Shown one piece after another: positions 36,029-43,471 of a stretch of DNA of 46,319 bases (positions within the stretch are counted from its first letter, which is position 1; each line of letters begins with the position of its first letter). This stretch comes from CAYXVB01 sp964467785. Its GTDB lineage: Bacteria; Bdellovibrionota; UBA1018. The stretch lies in the NCBI GenBank assembly GCA_964467785.1, contig CAYXVB010000005.1, positions 1 to 46,319 of the forward strand. The letters run 5' to 3'. The notes below the pieces were generated by a model. That model did no database searches. It worked only from the letters and a program-made list of their open reading frames with translations, and had not been told where the DNA came from. The position numbers and the translations under genes were made by a program.

Positions 36029-37354
36029 TTAGTCGAAGATTCCGTGCACGAAGTACTCGCGCGTCCCCGGTTCGCGGTAAACCCAAAGCATCGCGCCGTC
36101 GCTGAGGACCACCCGATAGTAGTCCCGCTCGGAATCGACTTGCTCCCACCACTCGGGCGAGATCCGCTCGGGGCCCTCAAAAGCCGCGACCCGCAGCCCC
36201 TGAAAGCTGATCCGTTCGGGCTCGGGCAGCAGGCGCGAAGGCCGGCGCGGAAACACGACGGGCGCCTCGCGCGAAGGGGCGACCTCCAAAGTGCGCTCAT
36301 AGGACTTCTCCGGCAAGTGGCGCGCGATCGGCCGCGCGATGAACGCCGCGGCCTGGCCGAGCTGATGCCCGAATTTATGCCCAATGCGGCCCAGCAGGCT
36401 CTCGATGAGCTCGTCCTGCTCTTCCTTGCGCGAAAAAAAATCCTTCTGCGCCCCGCGACCCGGCACCGTCTCGAGCACCTCGATCTCCACACATTCGACC
36501 GGCGCTTCGAGTGGCTCTTTTTGCAGCTCGAAGCCCAGGCGCTCGCGGATCACCGGGAGCATCCCGGCGAGCGCTCCCTGCGGCAGCGAAAAACTGATCA
36601 CGAAGCGCCGGCCCCCGCCGCGATCCGGCGTAAGCGTCGACCAGCGCTCCATCTCCAGGGTCACCTCGATGCTCGACGCGCGCAGCGCGCGCCCGCGCAG
36701 GCGCGCCGTGACGCGATCGAGCAGACCGCGGATGATAAAGAGCAGCGCCTCGAGATTCTCTCCTCCCGCGTCCGATCGCTCGGAGATTTTCTCGGGCGGA
36801 TGAAAACCCGGCCAAGCGTAGCCAAGCTCGCCGCGGACCCGCGCGCTCAAGGAAAGAGCCTCGCGCCCAAGACGGGACGCGAGGCTCGCCGGAGGAAGCT
36901 GCAGAAATTCTCCCACGCTGCGGACGCCGAGCTCAGCCAGCAGCGCCACCTGGCGCCCAAGCTGGCGCGCTTGCGAGCGGGCCGATTCGGGATCGCGCGC
37001 GGCCTCGGCGCCAAACGGATCGACAAAATCCGCGAGCGAGGAAAGAGGCATCCGCTCGAGTTCGAAAGGAACGCGCGCCCTCGCCAGCGCCAGGCCGGCG
37101 TCGCGCTCGATGGCCACGCGCACTCCGCGGCGCACCAGCCGGTGCGCGAGCGCGAGCAGGCGCTGCTTAATCGACGTCTCCGAGTAAAGGAGGCGGCACG
37201 CGCCGATCTCGATGAACACGGCCTCGCGCCCGCGGACGGCGACCTGCGGACTGAGCCGCAGGCAGGCTTCGGCCAGGGACTGGACTTCGGCTTCGGTCAT
37301 GGGCGCGGTGGCCCACACACACGCTACGCGCTCGTTACGTCGTTGATGCTGCAT
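36029..37354 (-). CDS. imuB: ImuB, Y-family polymerase-like SOS mutagenesis protein, shortened N-terminus
   Basis: The 441-residue protein matches ImuB from the palm/fingers region onward: LAEACLRLSPQVAVRGREAV with FIEIGACRLLYSETS, then LAELGVRSVGEFLQLPPASL (helix-hairpin-helix) and later ERISFQGLRVAAFEGPERIS with YYRVVLSDGAMLWVYREP, typical of the ImuB C-terminal part. ImuB is catalytically inactive in the family and brings DnaE2 to the beta clamp. This copy begins at what is normally about residue 60-70, so the first palm strand (usual start LWLxLxxPxLxLE) is absent. The start overlaps the end of imuA by 31 bp. An alternative start further upstream would not restore the missing segment in this frame. 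Confidence 0.88.
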   Translation of the reverse strand: MQHQRRNERVACVWATAPMTEAEVQSLAEACLRLSPQVAVRGREAVFIEIGACRLLYSETSIKQRLLALAHRLVRRGVRVAIERDAGLALARARVPFELERMPLSSLADFVDPFGAEAARDPESARSQARQLGRQVALLAELGVRSVGEFLQLPPASLASRLGREALSLSARVRGELGYAWPGFHPPEKISERSDAGGENLEALLFIIRGLLDRVTARLRGRALRASSIEVTLEMERWSTLTPDRGGGRRFVISFSLPQGALAGMLPVIRERLGFELQKEPLEAPVECVEIEVLETVPGRGAQKDFFSRKEEQDELIESLLGRIGHKFGHQLGQAAAFIARPIARHLPEKSYERTLEVAPSREAPVVFPRRPSRLLPEPERISFQGLRVAAFEGPERISPEWWEQVDSERDYYRVVLSDGAMLWVYREPGTREYFVHGIFD

Positions 37355-37998
37355 TCGACTGCCTCCTCCTTGAGACTGTTGCGGGATCTGTTGCGAAGCT
37401 CTTCTCGATGCGCGCGCAACTCCTCCACGCGCGCGAGCAGGCTGTCCGCGCTCAGCGACACCGCGCCTCCGCGGTTGCGCAGCACCCGGAGCCGTGGCTC
37501 GCCCGTCACCGGCGAGCGGGAAACCTCGACCTGCAGGCGGATCGGCCAGAGCGCCGCGGCCGACGGCTGGTCCGCGAGCAGCACGACCTTGACCTGCGAC
37601 TTCTCAGCCGCAAGCTGCAGTCGACGCAGTTCGATGAGCGAGCAGGCCGCTCCCCACGCGATGACCACGATGCTGAACGCCTGACTCGAAAGAATCTGCT
37701 GGCAGACCCAGCCCAGTTTCTTGTCGTCCGCGCTTTCGGCATCGACAAAACACACGCGCGCCAGCTCTACTCCATACTGCGCGAACGCCACCGGATAAGC
37801 GGTGAACCGGCGCTCCACCCAAGCCACCCGCTCCTGCTCGCCGCACTGGAGCCGGCGCCCGATCCACTGGAGAATGGTCTCGGTTTTTCCGCAGCCCGGC
37901 GGGCCGCAGACTTCGCTCAAAGCGCCCGTTTGAGGCTCAAATTCCACGTTGCTGATGAAATTTCGTTTGCTGTCCGTCACAGAAAACAGTATAACCAT
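37324..37998 (-). CDS. imuA: ImuA, RecA-like SOS mutagenesis accessory protein
   Basis: The start is taken at the ATG at 37998, inside the predicted LexA operator; the ATG at 38004 and the GTG at 37980 are alternatives. The 224-residue protein has a RecA-like P-loop, EVCGPPGCGKTETILQW (CGPPGCGKT), and a central FVDAESADDKKLGWVCQQIL, with KVVLLADQPSAAALWPIRLQ in the last third, like ImuA/SulA-related proteins. ImuA links RecA to the ImuB-DnaE2 mutasome. The gene is the first of the minus-strand SOS operon and diverges from lexA with their start codons only 5 bp apart. Confidence 0.85.
   Translation of the reverse strand: MVILFSVTDSKRNFISNVEFEPQTGALSEVCGPPGCGKTETILQWIGRRLQCGEQERVAWVERRFTAYPVAFAQYGVELARVCFVDAESADDKKLGWVCQQILSSQAFSIVVIAWGAACSLIELRRLQLAAEKSQVKVVLLADQPSAAALWPIRLQVEVSRSPVTGEPRLRVLRNRGGAVSLSADSLLARVEELRAHREELRNRSRNSLKEEAVECSINDVTSA
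37967..37995 (+). promoter_or_regulatory. Predicted lexA promoter
   Basis: TTGCTG (37967-37972) and TATAAC (37990-37995) are spaced by 17 bp. The -10 hexamer overlaps the first two bases of the palindromic operator and ends seven bases before the lexA ATG, so the transcript probably starts at or near the start codon. No Shine-Dalgarno sequence is present, consistent with a leaderless message. Confidence 0.5.
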
Positions 37999-38011
37999 AC
38001 ACATGTATGGT
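37994..38011. promoter_or_regulatory. Predicted SOS operator (LexA box) between lexA and imuA
   Basis: ACCATACA and TGTATGGT are perfect inverted copies around a central CA, an 18-bp dyad that covers both the lexA ATG (38003) and the imuA starts (38004, 37998). One LexA dimer here would close both promoters. Its sequence differs from the CTGT-N8-ACAG and GAAC-N4-GTTC classes of LexA box. Confidence 0.65.
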
Positions 38012-38653
38012 GTCGATAGCCGTTCGCAAAAATACTCGTCCGGAAGTGCAAGCACCCACCAGGAGCTGAGCCCCAAGCAGGCCCAAGTCCTGACCTTGAT
38101 TGAGGAATGGTTGGGCCGCACCGGCAGGCCCCCGACCTATCGTGATTTGGCCAAGGAGCTGGGCGTCCAGGCCGTCGGCACGATCCAGGACCATGTGCGG
38201 GCGCTCATCAAAAAGGGCTACATCAAACAGGACAAGGGCGTGGCCCGCAGCTTCACTCTGTCCTATCGCTCTGAAACGCGCGAAGTCCCCATCCTCGGCT
38301 CCGTTCCCGCGGGGCGTCCCATCGAGGCGATCGAGTCCGCGCAGGGTTCGCTCAGCGTCCCCGCTCAGAAGTGCCGCGGCGATCTCTACGCGCTCAAGGT
38401 GCAGGGCGACAGCATGATCGAAGCCGGGATCTTCGAAGGCGATTACGTGATCGTGCGCCAGCAGGCGCAAGCCGACGACGGCGACATCGTCGTCGCGATG
38501 ATCGACGGCGAAGCGACGGTCAAAACGCTCGAAAAGAAGCGGATGCGCGTCCGACTTCTTCCGGCCAACCCGCGTTACGCGCCGATCGAGCTCGAGGCCG
38601 GGCGCGAGAACGTGATCCAGGGCAAGGTCGTGTCGATCCACCGCTATTATTGA
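38003..38653 (+). CDS. lexA: LexA-type SOS repressor of the mutagenesis cassette
   Basis: The 216-residue protein has a winged helix (LSPKQAQVLTLIEEWLGRTG, then PPTYRDLAKELGVQAVGTIQ as recognition part) and an S24 peptidase domain. The self-cleavage Ala-Gly lies in ILGSVPAGRPIEA, the catalytic Ser in VQGDSMIEAGIFEGDYVIV and the catalytic Lys in GEATVKTLEKK. RecA-stimulated cleavage would derepress the imuA operon and lexA itself. The N-terminus has about 20 extra residues before the conserved start (MYGVDSRSQKYSSGS). This is the typical lexA2 / imuA-imuB-dnaE2 arrangement, and the genome may have another LexA. Confidence 0.92.
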   Translation: MYGVDSRSQKYSSGSASTHQELSPKQAQVLTLIEEWLGRTGRPPTYRDLAKELGVQAVGTIQDHVRALIKKGYIKQDKGVARSFTLSYRSETREVPILGSVPAGRPIEAIESAQGSLSVPAQKCRGDLYALKVQGDSMIEAGIFEGDYVIVRQQAQADDGDIVVAMIDGEATVKTLEKKRMRVRLLPANPRYAPIELEAGRENVIQGKVVSIHRYY

Positions 38654-38680
38654 AAACTTCTCGCACCGTCCGCCATGGCC

Positions 38681-38700
38681 AACTGTTCCCGGGAACAGTT
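38681..38700. repeat. Perfect 20-bp palindrome after lexA, matching the enterobacterial LexA-box pattern
   Basis: AACTGTTCCCGGGAACAGTT is a perfect palindrome starting 28 bp after the lexA stop. It contains CTGT-N8-ACAG, the consensus of gammaproteobacterial LexA boxes. It may instead be a short transcript-ending hairpin (TTTCC follows, so the T-tract is poor). No plus-strand gene begins nearby. Confidence 0.5.
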
Positions 38701-38776
38701 TCCTGATGAAATAAATCGGAATTACGGTTTTACTCCCGGCACAACCACACCACACACCCGTTGCCGGAACAGGACG

Positions 38777-38841
38777 AACCCGGAAGAGTCAGGCGCTACG
38801 AACGCACAAACGAACGCAGCCGCCGAAGAGTCTTCCGGGTT
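38777..38841 (-). terminator. Weak candidate terminator of the 40737-38846 gene
   Basis: AACCCGGAAGA (38777-38787) and TCTTCCGGGTT (38831-38841) are perfect inverted copies, starting four bases after the minus-strand stop codon. The loop is 43 bases and no T-tract follows, so a factor-independent terminator is doubtful. A regulatory or accidental dyad is also possible. Confidence 0.25.
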
Positions 38842-38845
38842 TTCC

Positions 38846-39315
38846 TCAGCTCTTCGGAATTTCGATCCGCTTCGGCAGCGGACAGGCAGCGGACTTGAGC
38901 CAGGTTCCGATCCGCGAGATCTCATTCGAATACTGGCCGACGAGCGCGTCAGTCTGGCTATTGATCGCCTCTTCGCGCGAGCCGGAAAACCGACTGGTCT
39001 TGCCGAAGCAATAGGCGGCCGTCTCGCCGTGGACCCCTTCGATGATCGTGTAACGGAACGTCGAACAGAATGCCCGTGCCGCATCCACATGGGCGCGCGC
39101 CGTCATCCAGGCCAAAACCGCGGCCTTCACGTCAGCGCAGCCTTTGAGCCTCACCTGCCCCGCGTAATCGACCGCGCCCGCGCCCGAGACCGGATACGCT
39201 TCCACCCAGCGCGAGAGCACGCCTTGGCGCAGCTCCTCATACTCCTGCAATTTTCGCTTGGCGGCGCTGTTCTTGGCCTCGACCTGGCGATCGGCTTGCG
39301 CCGAGAACACCACCC
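38846..39315 (-). CDS. Exported protein of unknown function, C-terminal part after the gap
   Basis: This open frame runs from the gap to the stop at 38846 and gives about 156 residues. It is helical and charged at first (AQADRQVEAKNSAAKRKLQE) and then contains KGCADVKAAVLAWMTARAHV and ARAFCSTFRYTIIEGVHGET with four Cys, probably paired in disulfides in an exported protein. I do not recognise the family. By position and coding phase continuity across the gap, it is the end of the gene whose other parts lie at 39326-39831 and 39832-40737. Confidence 0.55.
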
Positions 39316-39325
39316 NNNNNNNNNN
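39316..39325. other. Assembly gap (10 N) inside the exported unknown gene
   Basis: Ten N of unknown true length. The 5' side on the minus strand ends in NHESPAELWLEA and the 3' side continues in VVFSAQADRQ, both consistent with one helical coding sequence. Confidence 0.98.
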
Positions 39326-39831
39326 TTGGCCTCGAGCCAGAGCTCGGCGGGGCTCTCATGATTCACTGTAATCAGACTGAACAACGCGCGCCTACTTTTA
39401 GCGAGAAATAGCGCATCACGTGAGTCGTCGCGTGCTTGCGAAATTTCCGAGTTCTCGATCGCCGCGCCTGAATCCGAGAGACTGCGCAGCCAGGCCAGTC
39501 GGTCAACCTCGCTCTTGAGCGCGGCGGACTTGCGGGCCTTGAGATCCTCCCACTTGCGGACGGGGCCTACGGCCTTATCGCGCCGACCGGGACGCGCTAA
39601 CTCCGTCTCCATCCGATCCATCACCAGCTTGAAAAGATCGATCCAAGAACGCGACCGTTCCGCGCAAGCCCGGATCTGAGAGGTGTCGGACACGGCAAAA
39701 AGACTCGGATCGCTTTCCTCGGTGAGGATCGCCAGGAGCTGCTCGTCCCCGAAGCGCGTCGCGCCGGTCAGCGGAGACTGGGCGAGTAGATAGGTATAAT
39801 GCTCGACCGAGCGCGCCCCCAGGCCGCCCTG
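39326..39831 (-). CDS. Exported protein of unknown function, middle part, in frame after an amber stop
   Basis: This frame is uninterrupted from the codon after TAG (39832-39834) down to the gap, 168 codons. It reads QGGLGARSVEHYTYLLAQSP, then LTGATRFGDEQLLAILTEES and later RMETELARPGRRDKAVG. The first in-frame start after the amber codon is the GTG at 39693 (VSDTSQIRACAERSRSW), which has no good ribosome-binding site and would discard 46 well-formed codons. I therefore infer that this was, or is, one protein with the upstream frame. Composition is the same on both sides of the stop. Confidence 0.55.
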
Positions 39832-40737
39832 CTATTGCGTCCGGACTATGTTGCAAACTAAGGCGTCCTTGCGCGCCGGCGGAAGACGATCCCCCACTTC
39901 GGGCAGCGCCTTGATCATGGCGGAGGAGGCCTGCAGGAACAAATCAATCTCGCCGAACTTTTCATAGCCCGAGGAAAAAGACGGCTTGCCCTGCTTGTCC
40001 ATCTCAGCCAGGTCCTTTTCGAGCTGTTCGACGGCCACTACGGCGCTCGCCGCCTGTTCGTCCCGGTTTTGCAGCGCTTCGAAATTCTCGTTGAACGAAT
40101 AGAACGCGCAGGCGTTCTCGATGAAGAGCTGGCGCTGCTTGGGATCGGACATGTCCGGGCCACGGTTCTTGTAAAGGGAGAGGATACTCTTGCCGACGGC
40201 AGTCACCGCCGTGGCGCCGAGGACCAGCGGCGCCGCCTGAGGTCCGCCATACACCATGGCAAAGGGCGTGAGGCCGTTCACGGTTTCGACAAAGGCTTGA
40301 AGAAAGTCCGTGTTGCTCGACAGCGCGCGGCCGCACTCGTTCTTCGAATCCGTGGTGTACTTGGTCAGCACCGAGCTCAAACCATGGATGCCGTCCACGG
40401 CGGCCTTAAGGCGGACCCGGTTCTCCTCCGCCTCTTTCACTTCAGCGGGGGTCTGTTGCACGGATTGCGACTTTTGCCTTTCGGCATCCGCCTTGTAGAG
40501 CGCGTCGACCGCGTCCTTGATGCCGGTACCCAGACCTTTGATGTCTTCCTCGATCTTTTCGCAGCCGGCCGGGAGTGTGAGCTTTTCCTGTAGTTTGGTC
40601 ACCGCCGCCCGAATGTCTTTGTAAGCGGGATTGCTCAGAGGACAGCGATCGTCGGCCAAGGCTTGCGGCCGACCCGCGGATACAAACCCTAAAACGACCG
40701 AAAAGGCCGCCACACTGATTCGGTTCGAGACGTTCAT
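39832..40737 (-). CDS. Exported protein of unknown function, N-terminal part ending at an in-frame TAG
   Basis: The 301-residue frame has a signal peptide (cleavage near ALADD) and then long helices: DIRAAVTKLQEKLTLPAGCE, KEAEENRVRLKAAVDGIHGL and SAVVAVEQLEKDLAEMDKQG. A hydrophobic segment, APLVLGATAVTAVGKSILSL, sits in the middle (about 165-190). It has five Cys. The frame ends CNIVRTQ-stop and continues with Q in the same frame (CAA TAG CAG), so the stop is one base from a Gln codon. Function and family are unknown. The upstream region is very AT-rich and carries a promoter-like pair at 40746-40775. Confidence 0.65.
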   Translation of the reverse strand: MNVSNRISVAAFSVVLGFVSAGRPQALADDRCPLSNPAYKDIRAAVTKLQEKLTLPAGCEKIEEDIKGLGTGIKDAVDALYKADAERQKSQSVQQTPAEVKEAEENRVRLKAAVDGIHGLSSVLTKYTTDSKNECGRALSSNTDFLQAFVETVNGLTPFAMVYGGPQAAPLVLGATAVTAVGKSILSLYKNRGPDMSDPKQRQLFIENACAFYSFNENFEALQNRDEQAASAVVAVEQLEKDLAEMDKQGKPSFSSGYEKFGEIDLFLQASSAMIKALPEVGDRLPPARKDALVCNIVRTQ

Positions 40738-40745
40738 GGCGGTAG

Positions 40746-40775
40746 GTCATACCAATTCTGTACTATTTTAGTCAA
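40746..40775 (-). promoter_or_regulatory. Candidate promoter of the exported unknown gene
   Basis: On the minus strand TTGACT (40775-40770) and TATGAC (40751-40746) are separated by 18 bp, inside the most AT-rich stretch of the window (40741-40835). The -10 ends eight bases before the ATG at 40737, so little or no untranslated leader is expected. No Shine-Dalgarno is seen. Confidence 0.45.
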
Positions 40776-40907
40776 TTATTAGGTATTCACTAAATTCAGT
40801 TATAATATTAAACAGTTACATAAGATAAAAATGCCGCCCAGCGCGATCGACCCGACTTTTCCCTGAAATTGGCACAGTATAAGAACGCCTCTTAGGGGCA
40901 CTCCTGA

Positions 40908-41180
40908 TCAGTCGCGATCCGTCGCGATCAGTCGCTGAAGTTCCTCCAGTGTCGGGATATCCAAAGAACAGCTCCCGTCCGCACCCGTTGCTTCTGACCC
41001 AAAGACCAGCTTTGCCCCATTCAATAGACTCGGAGAGGAATACTGCCGATGCGGGTCGTCCGGCGCCAAATCGTCCTGACAGACTTCCCGGTACATTACC
41101 CCCGCTTGAGCCAGAAGATTCCGCGCCAGCTGCGCATTGGGACAACCCTTGAAATAAGTCAAAACATATTCGGACTTCAT
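40908..41180 (-). CDS. Small thioredoxin-fold (glutaredoxin-like) protein
   Basis: A GGAGGG lies just before the ATG at 41180. The 90-residue protein starts YVLTYFKGCPNAQLARNLLA, a beta-alpha element of a thioredoxin fold in which the usual CxxC is CPNA, leaving a single active-site Cys. Further Cys occur in YREVCQDDL and GSCSLDI, and YSSPSLL is the cis-Pro loop. Such proteins occur singly in many proteobacteria and their substrate is not known. It diverges from the peroxidase gene over 89 bp; a redox link is possible but unproven. Confidence 0.7.
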   Translation of the reverse strand: MKSEYVLTYFKGCPNAQLARNLLAQAGVMYREVCQDDLAPDDPHRQYSSPSLLNGAKLVFGSEATGADGSCSLDIPTLEELQRLIATDRD

Positions 41181-41269
41181 TGCACCCTCCAGTTCGGCCC
41201 CCCTACTCTAACCCTATCCGTCCAGGAATTTCAGTCGTTCGTCCGGTCCAAATAGGCTAGCTTCGAGGC

Positions 41270-42175
41270 ATGCGGATTTCATTCCGGGCTCTCCTCACCT
41301 GCATCGGCCTTTTCTACACAACACTGGCGGTCGCGGCCGCCCCTCAAGCCGAGCTCATCCACCTCGGCCGCAAGCTCTTCTTCGATCCGGAGCTTTCCGG
41401 CACCGGTCAGACCTCGTGCGCGAGCTGCCACCGTCCGGAGCTGGGCTGGACCGACGGCCTCGCACGCGGAGTGGGCACGCACGGCGATCGCCTCGCCCGT
41501 CGCACCCCGACGCTGCTCGACGTCAAGGGTGGATTTTCGTTCTTTTGGGACGGGCGCGCCAAGGACCTCGAAGAGCAGGCCCTGGGCCCGATCCAAAATC
41601 CCCAGGAAATGGATCAACCGATCCCGGCCCTCCTGGAGCGCCTGCAAAAGCATGAGCTGTATCCTACGCTCTTTCAAAAAGCCTATGGCACGCTCGAAAT
41701 CACTGCCGAGCGCCTAGCCGGCGCGATTGCCGCCTTTGAGCGCACCATCACCCACGAGCCCTCACCGTACGAAGCTTGGCTCAACGGAAAAGACGGCGCC
41801 ATTTCCGAATCAGCCGAGCGCGGCTTCCGGCTCTTCTTCAGCGCGCGGGCACGCTGCTTCCATTGCCACAACGGGGAGAACTTCAGTGACCAGCGCTTCT
41901 GGGACATCGGCGTGGTGACGGACGACCGCGGGCGCGGCAACCTCTACCCCGATCTCCCGAAATTCCAATATACCTTCAAGACGCCCGTGCTCTGGGGCGT
42001 GAGCAAACGCGGGCCCTACATGCACAACGGAAGCGAGCCCACCTTACGCGACGTGATCGAGTTTTACGACAAAGGCGGACGCGTCCAGCGCGAGAGCCAC
42101 GCCCCGCTGATCCAGCCCGTGGGATTCACTGACGAGGAGAAATCGGATCTCCTCGATTTCTTAAAAACGCTCTGA
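41270..42175 (+). CDS. Di-haem cytochrome c peroxidase (CCP/MauG family)
   Basis: The 301-residue protein has a signal peptide (cleavage near AVAAAP) and two haem motifs, CASCH in GTGQTSCASCHRPELGWTDG and CFHCH in SARARCFHCHNGENFSD. Family elements include LGRKLFFDPELSG, RRTPTLLDV, FFWDGRAKDLEEQALGPI, NPQEMD and, late in the protein, KTPVLWGVSKRGPYMHNGSE, with the axial Met in PYMHNGS. It reduces peroxide in the periplasm with electrons from cytochrome c, or acts like MauG on a protein. Size and layout are normal. Confidence 0.92.
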   Translation: MRISFRALLTCIGLFYTTLAVAAAPQAELIHLGRKLFFDPELSGTGQTSCASCHRPELGWTDGLARGVGTHGDRLARRTPTLLDVKGGFSFFWDGRAKDLEEQALGPIQNPQEMDQPIPALLERLQKHELYPTLFQKAYGTLEITAERLAGAIAAFERTITHEPSPYEAWLNGKDGAISESAERGFRLFFSARARCFHCHNGENFSDQRFWDIGVVTDDRGRGNLYPDLPKFQYTFKTPVLWGVSKRGPYMHNGSEPTLRDVIEFYDKGGRVQRESHAPLIQPVGFTDEEKSDLLDFLKTL

Positions 42176-42177
42176 CA

Positions 42178-42219
42178 CCTCCAAAAGCGCGCCCCCGGCG
42201 CATAGAAGCCTTTTTGAGG
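42178..42219 (+). terminator. Candidate terminator after the peroxidase gene
   Basis: CCTCCAAAAG (42178-42187) and CTTTTTGAGG (42210-42219) pair with one mismatch, and GCGC..GCGC lies inside. A run of five T at 42211-42215 forms part of the 3' arm. It starts three bases after the peroxidase stop. The geometry is not ideal, so confidence is low. Confidence 0.35.
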
Positions 42220-42259
42220 ACCCATAAAAGATATATTTGTGATACATCTTAAAGCAACC

Positions 42260-43441
42260 ATGAATCCGCTTCGCCGCCCGCCTTACCAGATCTTCTTTCC
42301 GCTCGGGGGTGCCTGGGCCATTGCCGGCGCGGCGCTTTGGCCCTTGCTGACGACCCGTCTCCTTTCGAACTATCCAGGGCAGCTCCACGCCAATTGGATG
42401 ATGGGTGGATTCATCCTGTCCTTCGTCACGGGATTTCTACTTACGGCGATCCCCAAGTACACCGGAACGTCCGACGCCACGCTCACCGAAACCGCTGTTG
42501 CCTTCGCCTTGAACTTGTTGGCCTTTCTCGCCGGTCTGGCCGCAAGCCCGACCGGAGCGCACGCGCTCGCCCTCGCGCTTCTGGGACACCTCGTGATTTT
42601 CGGGGCACGCCGCTTTCCGCAGCGTCGTTACGACCCGCCGGCGTCTTTTGTTTTCGTGGCCATCGGCCTGCTCACGGGAGCGGCTGGGTCGCTCCTTCTT
42701 CTGACCGGTTCCACCGCGCTCACCGCGCTGGGCCGGATCCTGTATTACCGTGGAATGATCCTCTCGCTCGTGATCGGCGTGGGCGGCAAGCTGCTGCCGA
42801 TGTTGTTCGGAATTCACAACCCGTCCTTGGTTCGGCTCACTTCCTTCCAGCCCGCCGGTGGCGCCGCGCTCAAGCAAAAGTGGGAACGCGCGAAGTTCCC
42901 CGTCCTCGCTCTGGCGCTGGTCGCCGGATTTGTCGCCGAGGGTCTGGTCCATGCCGCCGCGGGCGCGGCCATCCAAGCTCTGATTTACAGTTTTGTCGCC
43001 ACAACCGAGTGGCGGCTCCACCGTCGCCCGGTCGCGCGGGGGCATCTCCCCTTCTGGCTCTGGATCTCGGCTTGGTCATTGGGGCTGGGACTCTGGGGCG
43101 CGGCCGCGTTTCCTGGCTATTCCGTCCATGCCATGCACCTCGCGTATGCCGGCGGTTTTGGCTTGATGATCCTGATGATCGCGGCGCGGGTCACGCTGGC
43201 TCACGGCGGCTACGGACTGCAGCTCGAGCATCACTCCAAGGCGCTGCTCTGGAGCGCTATCTTCGTCGTGCTCGCCGCCCTCACTCGGTCCACGGCGATC
43301 CTACTGCCCCGGGTCTATCTCAGCCACCTTGCCTATGCGGCGCTCGCCTGGATCATCGCGTGGATAATCTGGGCCTGGGTTTTCGTGCCACGGATACTCC
43401 GGCACGCGGAAGCCGACGATTTGACCGCATCCTCGCGCTGA
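42260..43441 (+). CDS. nnrS: NnrS family membrane protein
   Basis: I chose the ATG at 42260 (MNPLRRPPYQIFFPLGGAWA), which fits the family start better than 42239. The 393-residue protein has about twelve hydrophobic helices. Typical NnrS motifs are YQIFFPLGGAWAIAG, LHANWMMGGFILSFVTGFLL followed by TAIPKYTG, YYRGMILSLVIGVGGKLLPM and VHAMHLAYAGGFGLMILMIA with AARVTLAHGG. NnrS is a haem- and copper-containing membrane protein linked to nitric oxide stress. No nitric oxide or nitrite reductase is seen nearby, so the trigger here is unclear. An AT-rich -10-like TATATT lies at 42232-42237. Confidence 0.88.
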   Translation: MNPLRRPPYQIFFPLGGAWAIAGAALWPLLTTRLLSNYPGQLHANWMMGGFILSFVTGFLLTAIPKYTGTSDATLTETAVAFALNLLAFLAGLAASPTGAHALALALLGHLVIFGARRFPQRRYDPPASFVFVAIGLLTGAAGSLLLLTGSTALTALGRILYYRGMILSLVIGVGGKLLPMLFGIHNPSLVRLTSFQPAGGAALKQKWERAKFPVLALALVAGFVAEGLVHAAAGAAIQALIYSFVATTEWRLHRRPVARGHLPFWLWISAWSLGLGLWGAAAFPGYSVHAMHLAYAGGFGLMILMIAARVTLAHGGYGLQLEHHSKALLWSAIFVVLAALTRSTAILLPRVYLSHLAYAALAWIIAWIIWAWVFVPRILRHAEADDLTASSR

Positions 43442-43471
43442 TGCGCTAGGCCTCAAAAGTCCTTCTCGGGA

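Noticed and set aside
42237..42252. Possible FNR/DNR-type box before nnrS
   Set aside because: TTGTGATACATCTTAA keeps only about six of ten consensus positions and lacks symmetry.
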